From: Halobacteriovoraceae bacterium
GTDB lineage: Bacteria; Bdellovibrionota; Bacteriovoracia; Bacteriovoracales; Bacteriovoracaceae
Direction: 5' to 3'
DNA: 64,000 nt
Assembly (NCBI GenBank): GCA_002713145.1
Contig: PAVS01000019.1
Location: 62,001 to 126,000 of the forward strand
Both the position numbers and the translations under genes were made by a program. Positions 27,806 to 35,244 of this stretch are shown piece after piece (the stretch's first letter is position 1; each line of letters opens with the position of its first letter). A model generated the notes under the pieces. It was given only the letters and a program-made list of their open reading frames with translations. It was not told where the DNA came from and ran no database searches.

Positions 27806-28111
27806 TTACGCTTTAATGCTTTTGATTTTTAAAGCTGTATAATATTGTCTGTGACCATTTTTCTTGCGGTAAAGCCCTGGCTTTCTCTTTGAAACAATCA
27901 CTTTTCTTGAACGAGCTTGTCTAATAATCTCAGCTTCAATCACTGCACCATCAACAACAGGAGCACCAATTTTTGGACTATCTCCACCCATGAAAAGAAC
28001 ACGATCAAGCTTTACTGTTGATCCAACATCACCTTCCATTCTTTGAACATCAATAATGTCACCTTCAGCTACACGGTATTGGTGACCCTTAATTTCAACT
28101 ACACTGTACAT
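27806..28111 (-). CDS. rplU: Ribosomal protein bL21
   Basis: 101 residues. Y-V-IKGHQYRVAEGD at the N-terminus and YRKKNGHRQYYTALKI at the C-terminus are the bL21 signatures. GAGGAG precedes the ATG. The gene heads the minus-strand run to pfkA and has a good promoter at 28196-28224. Confidence 0.97.
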   Translation of the reverse strand: MYSVVEIKGHQYRVAEGDIIDVQRMEGDVGSTVKLDRVLFMGGDSPKIGAPVVDGAVIEAEIIRQARSRKVIVSKRKPGLYRKKNGHRQYYTALKIKSIKA

Positions 28112-28118
28112 AGTTTAT

Positions 28119-28140
28119 CTCCTCTAAGCCTAGCCAGGAG
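28119..28140 (-). promoter_or_regulatory. rplU leader inverted repeat covering the Shine-Dalgarno
   Basis: On the minus strand CTCCT can pair with AGGAG of the rplU SD, with a 12-base loop. It lies within the leader predicted from the promoter at 28196-28224 and could mask the ribosome site for translational control. Short stem; speculative. Confidence 0.35.
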
Positions 28141-28195
28141 GGTTTTTGCAACCTCTTAATTACCCCAGATTCTAGATCATTTTTATGAACTCTAT

Positions 28196-28224
28196 CTTTT
28201 ATGGCCAGTTGCCTTTGATGTCAA
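28196..28224 (-). promoter_or_regulatory. Sigma70-type promoter of rplU operon
   Basis: Minus strand TTGACA (28224-28219), 17-base spacer, TAAAAG (28201-28196). Start of transcription would be near 28190, giving a leader of about 80 bases. Confidence 0.6.
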
Positions 28225-28352
28225 TAAATTTCAATGTTTTGAAGGCAACAAAAATACCCGACCAAATAAGTTTTGCGGTGCGAAATATTAAGCAAATCTT
28301 TAAAGTTCGCCTAAGCGGGTTCCGATAAAGTCTATAAGGATGAGGTGTTTAA

Positions 28353-29180
28353 GTGAAAAATAAAGAAAACAATTTTAGTTATTACCAATGGCGCAGTGAA
28401 ATGAACTATCAGGTCTTTTTACGATTTGATGATTTTGATTTTGAAAGCCATTTTTCAGACACACTAGAAATTCTTGGGTTTGATAAGGTAGAGCGCTCTA
28501 AAATTAAAGATATCACTATCAAACCCCGTGAAACTAAAATTCTTAAAGTCACTCGCGCGAATCCTCGTATTGCCAGAGAAATTACACGCTCGGATTTTCT
28601 GTTCGATAAATACGGACCGGAAAGTTTATCTGAGCGAGGACAATATCAAATTTATCGCTACCGCAACGTAGGGATGATGCTCTTTAATGAATACAGTGCC
28701 CTTTGGGAGTTGGGAGTTAAATCAACTCAAGACTCAACTGCCCTGAGAATGATCTTCACTCGCTTTTTAAGTTATGCACTAGCGGATGTGGGAGTCTTTG
28801 GTTTTTGGGGGGTTCCAGTAGATGAAGGTTTTGTCGTGATGAAACCTCTGGCCGCTAATTTCGAATCCGTCTTTATTGATTTAACCAAAGACGTTTTAAT
28901 CACTTATGATGGAGTAAAAAGTCTCTCTGAAGAACTTCATATCCTCCGGCTCGATTCAACTCTTAATAATGAATCTAAGCCTATGAGTAGAGAGGAGCTG
29001 ATGAGCTTTCTTTCCAATAATACCAACTATCTTTCTTATCAAGGGATGGGCTATAGGTTTCGTGATCAAATCATGGAGCTCTCAAGACTGGCCTATGCTT
29101 ATATTTATCCAGAGGATAAATTTAGACCACGGCAACACCCGGATCAAGAACAAAAGGAATCAGAAGCTAAGGCCGCTTAG
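28353..29180 (+). CDS. Conserved-looking cytoplasmic protein of unknown function
   Basis: 275 residues from a GTG start; GAGG lies eight bases upstream and AAGGA just before that. No signal peptide or membrane segment. The chain is of mixed structure with a hydrophobic centre (FLSYALADVGVFGFWGVPVDEGF) and ends in a charged Pro/Gln/Glu tail. It does not match a family I know. The 3' end overlaps the convergent exported-protein gene by 14 bases. Confidence 0.65.
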   Translation: MKNKENNFSYYQWRSEMNYQVFLRFDDFDFESHFSDTLEILGFDKVERSKIKDITIKPRETKILKVTRANPRIAREITRSDFLFDKYGPESLSERGQYQIYRYRNVGMMLFNEYSALWELGVKSTQDSTALRMIFTRFLSYALADVGVFGFWGVPVDEGFVVMKPLAANFESVFIDLTKDVLITYDGVKSLSEELHILRLDSTLNNESKPMSREELMSFLSNNTNYLSYQGMGYRFRDQIMELSRLAYAYIYPEDKFRPRQHPDQEQKESEAKAA

Positions 29181-29694
29181 TTTTCTCCATCCTCTCAAAA
29201 ACAGTTTGGTAGTCACCAGTGTGTTTATCCTTGGTAGATTCCACAGCATAGTGAACGGGAAAACAAGTGATGCTGCAAGCTCCATAATAAATATGTTTGA
29301 GACCCTTTTCGTTTTTCCAAAGATAATAAGCCTGATCTTCTACTTTCTTATAAACATCTTGATCCCCGTAGCGATTAATCAGAGATTGATGAAAAATATC
29401 ATGCAAAAAATAAGCGGGAAGTCTGGCAAAAAAATCAGTCACCACTCCCGCTTTGGTTTGGACAAAAATCGGAAATTTATAACGGATATGCTCAACTGAA
29501 AATTGGTAGGTTTTGTAAGCACCATGGGTCATCTTTAATTTTTTATCTGGATAAGATTTTTGAATGTCCTCCAAACTTTTTCCGGGCATAAAGGTGTCTA
29601 ACTTATCAAGAGAGAAGTCATAATTCGGAGGATCTACCTTGGCCCAAGCACTTGAGTAAATGAGTAGGAGAAATGGCAATATTAACTTTATCAC
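29167..29694 (-). CDS. Exported protein of unknown function
   Basis: 175 residues. MIKLILPFLLLIYSSAWA is a signal peptide with a cut after AWA. The mature part includes MPGKSLEDIQKSYPDKKLK, reminiscent of small BamE/SmpA-type 'pGms.edv...yp' openings, and one close Cys pair (CSITC). Presumably periplasmic. Divergent from mltD. Confidence 0.65.
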   Translation of the reverse strand: MIKLILPFLLLIYSSAWAKVDPPNYDFSLDKLDTFMPGKSLEDIQKSYPDKKLKMTHGAYKTYQFSVEHIRYKFPIFVQTKAGVVTDFFARLPAYFLHDIFHQSLINRYGDQDVYKKVEDQAYYLWKNEKGLKHIYYGACSITCFPVHYAVESTKDKHTGDYQTVFERMEKTKRP

Positions 29695-29828
29695 CAGCTC
29701 ATTATAACCTGAGAAGCCGCTAAATACAGGCTAGCAAAAACTATCGAGTGGATGACAAAATTAGATATTTATTAGAGAATGATAAAACGAAATGCTTTAT
29801 GCGGTTAATGATAACTAGGAGTGTTATT

Positions 29829-31319
29829 TTGTTAAAAAAAGCTTGGATCATGGGTCTGTCTGGCCTCGTTCTTATGGGTTGTGCCCATCAATCAAAAAAT
29901 ACAGACAATACCGATCAATCGAGAAATACAGCTAATGAAGTGGTGCAGAGCACTCGAGTGCAAGAACATTTGGTGGATGAGACCCTGCCCGTTTGCCATG
30001 ATTGTATCCTCGGAAGTATTGGGGATGAAGAACTGCAAAAACAAAACAAGCAGATCTTTTTTCTTCACGGGGCTGAACATTTAAATCTTACGAATAATCA
30101 TTTTGATATTCCTGTCACTTACAATGCGGCCACCAAAAAATGGATCACATATTTTACAGGTCGTGGTCGTAAACATTTTAAAAGATACGCAGAAAGAGCA
30201 GGACGTTATGCGCCAGTGTTATCGAAAATTTTAAACGACCAAGGGATGCCAAGAGATCTCATTTATTTATCCATGGCAGAAAGTGGTTTTAGCAATAGCG
30301 CCAGATCATGGGCTAAAGCGGTCGGGCCTTGGCAGTTTATGCCTTTTACCGGTAGACGTTATGGACTGGAAGTTGGTTTTTATTTAGATGAAAGAAGAGA
30401 CCCTCTTAAGGCCACTGTTGCCGCTTCTAAATACTTGCAAGATTTATACGGTCTGTTTGGTTCATGGGAATTGGCCATGGCCGGATACAATGCAGGGGAA
30501 GGTAAAATCGGTCGGGCTATTCGTCGTTACCGCACTAAAAACTTTTGGAAAATCAGAAGAGGAAGATATCTTCGTCGTGAAACAAAAGAATACGTTCCCA
30601 AAATTATGGCCTTGGCGATCATAGGAAAAAACCTCTCACGTTTTGGCTTTGATGATGTGCAGTTTGAGAAAGCCCTCGATTTCGAAGAAATTAAAGTGAA
30701 ACAAAATACCGATTTATACAAAGTAGCTGAAGCTGTTGGTGAGTCATTTGAAGTGATGAAAAAATACAATCCAGAAATTCTTCGCTGGCAAACTCCGCCC
30801 AAAGCAGGAGAGTATGTGCTGAGAGTTCCCGTAGGTAAGAAAGTGGCTTGGGAGAGTTTTGAAAATAAAGATTATGTGATTGCGACTGATTATCAAATGT
30901 ATCAGCTCAGAGGCTATGCGAGCCTTTATCATGTCGGTCGTAAGTTCAAAGTCAAATCAGATATTCTGGCCGAACTCAACGGAATTGCAAAAAATAAAAA
31001 GCTTCCTCCAAAGACAGTGGTTAAGCTTCCTTTTCACGAAGACCATAGAGCGCGTAAACACGATCTCTATGCAGATCTCTATGAGAAGCCAAGAAAGAGT
31101 ATCCTCAGAAAAAGAACTTATCAGCGTTGGATTAAACGCGGCAGTCGCAGAGGAAAGAAGATCCCTAACCCTTCCGTTTATTATGTGGTTAAAAAAGGGG
31201 ACACTCTTTGGGATATCGCTAAGAAAACTGGTGTGAATATCAACACCATTATCCGTTCGAATTATGGCCTGGTGAAAAGCCGCATGATTCTCCCTGGTGA
31301 TAAGCTCGCTATTCGCTAA
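29829..31319 (+). CDS. mltD: Membrane-bound lytic murein transglycosylase, MltD-like, with LysM
   Basis: Cleaves peptidoglycan glycan strands, forming 1,6-anhydro ends. I place the start at the TTG at 29829, seven bases after AGGAG (29817-29821), because this gives a clean lipoprotein signal with lipobox LMGC; the farthest upstream ATG (29748) adds 27 non-hydrophobic residues. The SLT domain spans about residues 130-265 with catalytic Glu151 in MAESGF and the family blocks GPWQFMPFTGRRYG and MAGYNAGEGKIGRA. A degenerate LysM-like segment lies at ~285-330 and a good LysM at the C-terminus (VKKGDTLWDIAKKTGVN). Confidence 0.94.
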   Translation: MLKKAWIMGLSGLVLMGCAHQSKNTDNTDQSRNTANEVVQSTRVQEHLVDETLPVCHDCILGSIGDEELQKQNKQIFFLHGAEHLNLTNNHFDIPVTYNAATKKWITYFTGRGRKHFKRYAERAGRYAPVLSKILNDQGMPRDLIYLSMAESGFSNSARSWAKAVGPWQFMPFTGRRYGLEVGFYLDERRDPLKATVAASKYLQDLYGLFGSWELAMAGYNAGEGKIGRAIRRYRTKNFWKIRRGRYLRRETKEYVPKIMALAIIGKNLSRFGFDDVQFEKALDFEEIKVKQNTDLYKVAEAVGESFEVMKKYNPEILRWQTPPKAGEYVLRVPVGKKVAWESFENKDYVIATDYQMYQLRGYASLYHVGRKFKVKSDILAELNGIAKNKKLPPKTVVKLPFHEDHRARKHDLYADLYEKPRKSILRKRTYQRWIKRGSRRGKKIPNPSVYYVVKKGDTLWDIAKKTGVNINTIIRSNYGLVKSRMILPGDKLAIR

Positions 31320-31354
31320 ATAAATTTCATTACCTTTTCTATTGAATATCGCTA

Positions 31355-31380
31355 AAAAGCCCATGGTCATTGGGTTTTTT
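31355..31380 (+). terminator. Terminator after mltD
   Basis: Stem AAAAGCCCA/TGGGTTTTT (one G-T pair) with a seven-base loop and T6 at its 3' side, 36 bases after the mltD stop. Confidence 0.75.
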
Positions 31381-31426
31381 AGCAGGTATGATCAAAGCTA
31401 GAGAACATTTTAAGGAGATCATTTTT

Positions 31427-32536
31427 ATGTCTGGTTTTGGGCTACGCACACTCAAAAAGAAATCTGATAATGAAAATAAAGAGAAAAAACGAACATACGT
31501 AAAACACTTGGTGTTTGGTGAAAACTTGGCCAGTGTTCTTACTTTTCAAAAGCTCTATGAACAGCACCCAGCTGACGTGAAAATGCTGACTCGTAACCCT
31601 TATTCTACTGCAGACATCCATCACGATTTAAAATGCTCTATGCAGCCTATTAGAAGCGAAGAAGTGGCCAATAAACTTATTGGCATGTATCCCCAACTTG
31701 AGATCTTTAAAAAGAATGAAGATGTGTATTTTTACAAAGACACTAAGTTTCATAAGTTTGGAGGGAGAGCAAAGTCTCACGATTTAAAAGAAGAAGAAAA
31801 ATTTTATCAAGAACCTTTCTATAATTACCGTCCTGAAAATCTCATCCACCTCACTGATGAAGTGTTTGAGCAATTTCAACTCAATAAGATTATTAACAGC
31901 ATTGATTTGCAAGCACCGACTGATTTATTAGAGAAAACAAACTTCAGACTGACCACAGGTGATGACGAGATTATCGATTGCGAATATCTTTATTTCTGTG
32001 AAACTCCGAAGCGCTTTTTTAGCATGATCACTAAGAAAAACGATGTGCCTGACTCCATTGCTGAATATATTGCACCACTGGTTAATTACCGAGCGATTAC
32101 CGTTTATTTTGAATGTAGCGGCGAAGTTTATGAACCAGCTAGTTCAATGATCATCCCACAAAGTATGACCCATGAGTGGGGAAGTTTTGTGCTTGATTTT
32201 GAAGAATATGATGCGAGTACGAACACTCAAAACATTAAAGCTCTCAGCTTTATTGATGAAGATATTATGCAAGAAGAAGAGCTTGCGAAAAAGATTCGTC
32301 ATATGCAAAAAGTTATTGAAAGAGTTATTCCTGAGTTTGGAAAAGTTGAAGTGTCTCAGACCATTAAATACTCTGAAGAGTTTTATACGGATGGGATCAA
32401 TGATGAACTGGCTCCAAAGCTGGGAGAGTTTCCGGTGAAATTTATAGGAACCGCTGCTCCCATTCAAATGGAGAACTCGAAAGATTTTCAATATCTTCCT
32501 AGGACACTTGCGTCCCTTGAAAGTTTGAATATTTAA
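31427..32536 (+). CDS. Unknown protein, possible degenerate FAD/NAD-binding fold
   Basis: Start at the ATG at 31427 with AAGGAG (31412-31417) ten bases upstream; an earlier in-frame ATG (31370) is inside the mltD terminator. 369 residues, no signal peptide. HLVFGENLASVLTFQKLY near residue 28 resembles a Rossmann beta-alpha turn without the full GxGxxG, and the C-terminal FPVKFIGTAAPIQ resembles the 'fvGd' segment of amine-oxidase-type flavoproteins. The middle (CEYLYFCETPKRFF) fits the same fold loosely. I regard this as suggestive only. The gene stands alone. Confidence 0.5.
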   Translation: MSGFGLRTLKKKSDNENKEKKRTYVKHLVFGENLASVLTFQKLYEQHPADVKMLTRNPYSTADIHHDLKCSMQPIRSEEVANKLIGMYPQLEIFKKNEDVYFYKDTKFHKFGGRAKSHDLKEEEKFYQEPFYNYRPENLIHLTDEVFEQFQLNKIINSIDLQAPTDLLEKTNFRLTTGDDEIIDCEYLYFCETPKRFFSMITKKNDVPDSIAEYIAPLVNYRAITVYFECSGEVYEPASSMIIPQSMTHEWGSFVLDFEEYDASTNTQNIKALSFIDEDIMQEEELAKKIRHMQKVIERVIPEFGKVEVSQTIKYSEEFYTDGINDELAPKLGEFPVKFIGTAAPIQMENSKDFQYLPRTLASLESLNI

Positions 32537-32699
32537 TTTACAAAAACTTATTCAAATACAGACATCTAATAATTTTTTTACTTACCAGCGATTTTGCTTC
32601 TGTCTGTGAGTTAGAGTTTTCTCATTTTTTAACTTGAAGATTTCTTTTGAATAGATTGGATATGGTTACAGAACGTAGTTTGAGATGATTTTTTCTTTG

Positions 32700-32800
32700 A
32701 GAAGAAAAAGGCATCCGTGCCTTAAAGCACCTTCCTTGGTTAACCCGTTGTAGTGTAGTTAAATTCTATGGGAGTTGAGACGGCCTGTCACGGCCACTTT
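32700..32800. ncRNA. Candidate structured RNA, unassigned
   Basis: Contains AAGGCA-TCCG-TGCCTT (32708-32723), a perfect stem with a tetraloop, and GGCC-TGTCAC-GGCC (32782-32795). I cannot assign a family or strand. No terminator with a T-run follows directly. Confidence 0.2.
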
Positions 32801-32904
32801 CTCTAATGTAAGAATTTGAAAGAAAAACGACTAAAATAGTTTAGTTTTATTAGATTATTATTAGAACTGCTAGAGAGAGATTTGATTTATGTTAAATTCT
32901 GGGC

Positions 32905-32933
32905 AAAAAAAAAGGGCCCACAATGTGGGCCCT
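32905..32933 (-). terminator. Terminator of the 200-residue barrel gene
   Basis: Stem AGGGCCCAC/GTGGGCCCT with AAT loop, followed on the minus strand by nine T. It lies 26 bases after the stop of the barrel gene. Confidence 0.92.
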
Positions 32934-32959
32934 CTATATTCTTTTAAACTTAGTTTAAA

Positions 32960-33562
32960 TTAGAATACTGCTGCAAAGTTAGCAAAGTTAAGTCTTAACT
33001 CAGTAGCGCTATCATTGTCAGCATCGTCATTGTTGTACTCATCAGTTCTCATCATGTAAGTAACAGAAGGAACGTAATTGATTTGAACACCCATCATTGC
33101 TTTACCAAGAGCATATCTATGACCATACTCTAAAGTAATATCACTTCTTTTAAGTCCTGAATCATCAGTATCATCTTCATCATCGATAGAAGTCATATCG
33201 TAGTGAAGAGCTGCAAAACAAGAATCAGACCAAGAACCATCTTTGTTCCAGTAAAAAGAAAGACCGATTGTATTGTACTTGTCACCTACATCAGCGATTT
33301 CACCATCAGTTTTTTCTTCCATAGTTTTGTAAGAGATACCTACACCCCACATGTCCCAACCATAAGCATAGTTAAGAGCGATAGTTTGAGTATCAGTTTT
33401 TTCAGCGTCATTACCGTTCTCGTCAGTATCCGAGTACATGTAAAAGTCTAAGTTGTCACATCTACCACCGTCAAAACATCCATTCATTTTAACCATGTGC
33501 TCACCATCAGCAAATGCATTTACCATTGTTAAAGCCATTACAGCTACAAGAAGTTTTTTCAT
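32960..33562 (-). CDS. Small outer-membrane beta-barrel protein
   Basis: Start at the ATG at 33562, eight bases after AAGGA; an ATG nine bases further upstream would sit on top of the SD. MKKLLVAVMALTMVNAFA is the signal peptide. The 200 residues show alternating strands (IALNYAYGWDMWGVGISYK, LEYGHRYALGKAMMGVQINY) separated by acidic Asp-rich loops (DSGLKRSD; DEEDDTDD-like), and the chain ends ANFAAVF with terminal Phe. About eight strands are likely. Probably an abundant outer-membrane protein. Confidence 0.8.
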   Translation of the reverse strand: MKKLLVAVMALTMVNAFADGEHMVKMNGCFDGGRCDNLDFYMYSDTDENGNDAEKTDTQTIALNYAYGWDMWGVGISYKTMEEKTDGEIADVGDKYNTIGLSFYWNKDGSWSDSCFAALHYDMTSIDDEDDTDDSGLKRSDITLEYGHRYALGKAMMGVQINYVPSVTYMMRTDEYNNDDADNDSATELRLNFANFAAVF

Positions 33563-34029
33563 TTTCCACATCCTTTTGTTGTTAAACGTATCGTTTAATT
33601 TTTCGTGTTAACTTCATTAAAAAGTTTATAGTAATAGTTTATATAAAATTTCGAGTTTGCAAACATTAAAACTCAAACTTTCGTCTATTATTTAATTTTT
33701 TTGAAGTAAAAATTAAGTTGGTTCAAAGCATTAAAAAGTTTTTTTAGCGTCATTTTTGTGACCTAAACTTTGTAAGTTACCATGCGCGTAGGGGCATGGT
33801 CTGTGATGAGTGCGTGCTGTTCGCGCTTAAGCAAATTGTAAGCTTTTCCACAGTGGGTGGTCCTATCGCATTAATCGTTACAAATTCTATTCTGCATGAT
33901 GTGAACGTCTTTTATGTGTTTGACAAAGGGCTTGAGGCCGTCTCTAATTTAGTTACAAGGAAAATTATTCCGGTTTAAAAACAATAGAATGTTGCCTTTT
34001 TTTAGGAAGGAAAAACAAGGAGAATGTTA
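33563..34029. other. Shared 467-base regulatory region of two barrel genes
   Basis: Holds divergent promoters and 5' UTRs. The first ~180 bases next to the small barrel gene are very AT-rich with TATA-like stretches. The 60-codon frame at 33796-33978 lies across the mapped promoter and is not supported. Confidence 0.6.
33920..33948 (+). promoter_or_regulatory. Strong sigma70-type promoter of the 34030 barrel gene
   Basis: TTGACA (33920-33925), 17-base spacer, TCTAAT (33943-33948), matching the consensus at 11 of 12 positions. Transcription would begin near 33955, leaving a UTR of about 75 bases with AAGGAG at 34017-34022. Confidence 0.75.
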
Positions 34030-35163
34030 ATGAAAAAGAAAGTGATCATTGCTATGGGATTAGCAGTTCTTTCAACAAGTGCACTTGCTTCAAAGGCAAG
34101 ACTTGAAGCTTTAGGACAAAGCGCAGATGGTTCACAATGGATTGATGATGCTCGTAACGTATTACTTAATCCAGCAAGACTTAACTACCACAAAGATTTC
34201 GTAACTATGGAGTGGGGACAGACGTCTAATACGACTGATCAAGCTTCAACTCCTAGAGCTGAGGGTGGTGTATTCAAAGCTTCTGGAAATATGATTTATG
34301 GTTTATATTTTGGATCTGAGTCTAACAAGTCTAATGGTTACAGAACTGCTTTAGGTTTAACTGAAGAGCAAAATAACACTGATTTGTTTGTTGCTGGAGA
34401 CGCTGGTGTTCAATGGGGTGCTAGACTTACTTATCATAATTATAAAGATGAGCAAGCTGCTAATGAAGTAGAATCAAGTGCAATGAGATTAACTGTTGGT
34501 ATTATTTCTGGTGATACTGATGCCTTCTTAAATTTTGGTTTAACTAACAAAGCTGAAGAAGATAATGGGAATGAACTTGATGGAAAAGGATCAATAGATC
34601 TAGGTGTAACTCATTCAGTAAATGATATGAGTTATATGGTTCGTTTTCAATCAATTAATGCTGAAGAAGCTGATTCAGGGGATGAACTTAAAGCTCAGAA
34701 TATTTGGCTAGGTGCTGGTAAAATGTATAAGCTTAACGACAAAGCAAGTGCATGGGCTGAAGCTTGGTACAAGATGGATAATAGAGAGTGTGATGCAACT
34801 TGGGAAACAGGTAATGTTTGTAATCAACAAGATGGATCTAACTCTGATGAGTTGAAGTCTAACTATCTTCCAGTAATTGTTGGCTTAGAAGTTCAAGCTA
34901 AAGAGTGGTTAGCTCTTAGAGGATCTGTAAGTCATGAAATCATTGGAACAGATGAAAATGGTGACGGTGATGCAGCTACTAGACAAAATAAAACAACTGT
35001 AGCCGCTGGTGCGTCTCTAACATGGGGAGATTTATCTGTTGATGGTATGATTGGAAACAATGATGCAGGCGATGGAACTCCAGGAAACAATACTTCTGCA
35101 GGTGCAGGTCAGTTAAGAACAGACTCTCTACTATCAAGAGTATCTTTAACTTACAAATTCTAA
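34030..35163 (+). CDS. Porin-like outer-membrane beta-barrel protein
   Basis: Start at the ATG at 34030, seven bases after AAGGAG; the ATG at 34024 is too close to the SD. MKKKVIIAMGLAVLSTSALA is the signal peptide. 377 residues with repeated amphipathic strands and acidic loops, ending LSRVSLTYKF with terminal Phe, the outer-membrane insertion signal. WIDDARNVLLNPARLNYHKDFVTMEWG near the N-terminus resembles the opening of porin-like proteins of this phylum. The codon choice is biased (GCT, GGT, AGA, TTA/CTT), and with the strong promoter suggests high expression. Substrate unknown. Confidence 0.82.
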   Translation: MKKKVIIAMGLAVLSTSALASKARLEALGQSADGSQWIDDARNVLLNPARLNYHKDFVTMEWGQTSNTTDQASTPRAEGGVFKASGNMIYGLYFGSESNKSNGYRTALGLTEEQNNTDLFVAGDAGVQWGARLTYHNYKDEQAANEVESSAMRLTVGIISGDTDAFLNFGLTNKAEEDNGNELDGKGSIDLGVTHSVNDMSYMVRFQSINAEEADSGDELKAQNIWLGAGKMYKLNDKASAWAEAWYKMDNRECDATWETGNVCNQQDGSNSDELKSNYLPVIVGLEVQAKEWLALRGSVSHEIIGTDENGDGDAATRQNKTTVAAGASLTWGDLSVDGMIGNNDAGDGTPGNNTSAGAGQLRTDSLLSRVSLTYKF

Positions 35164-35199
35164 TAGGATGTTAGAATAGAACATAACGTTCGTTTAAGG

Positions 35200-35229
35200 G
35201 CCCTGAGTTTATCTCAGGGCTTTTTTTTT
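35200..35229 (+). terminator. Terminator after the porin-like gene
   Basis: Stem GCCCTGAG/CTCAGGGC with TTTAT loop followed by nine T. Confidence 0.93.
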
Positions 35230-35244
35230 GCTTATTTTTAGAAT

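Larger units (their letters stand above)
32537..32959. other. Intergenic region with several hairpins
   Basis: 423 bases between convergent genes, with no supportable ORF. It ends in a clear terminator for the minus-strand barrel gene. The 32700-32800 section is richer in G+C than its surroundings and can form at least two hairpins (see the ncRNA candidate). No tRNA cloverleaf is seen. Confidence 0.6.

Noticed and set aside
33796-33978. 60-codon frame in the barrel intergenic region
   Set aside because: It covers the TTGACA-N17-TCTAAT promoter and lacks an SD.
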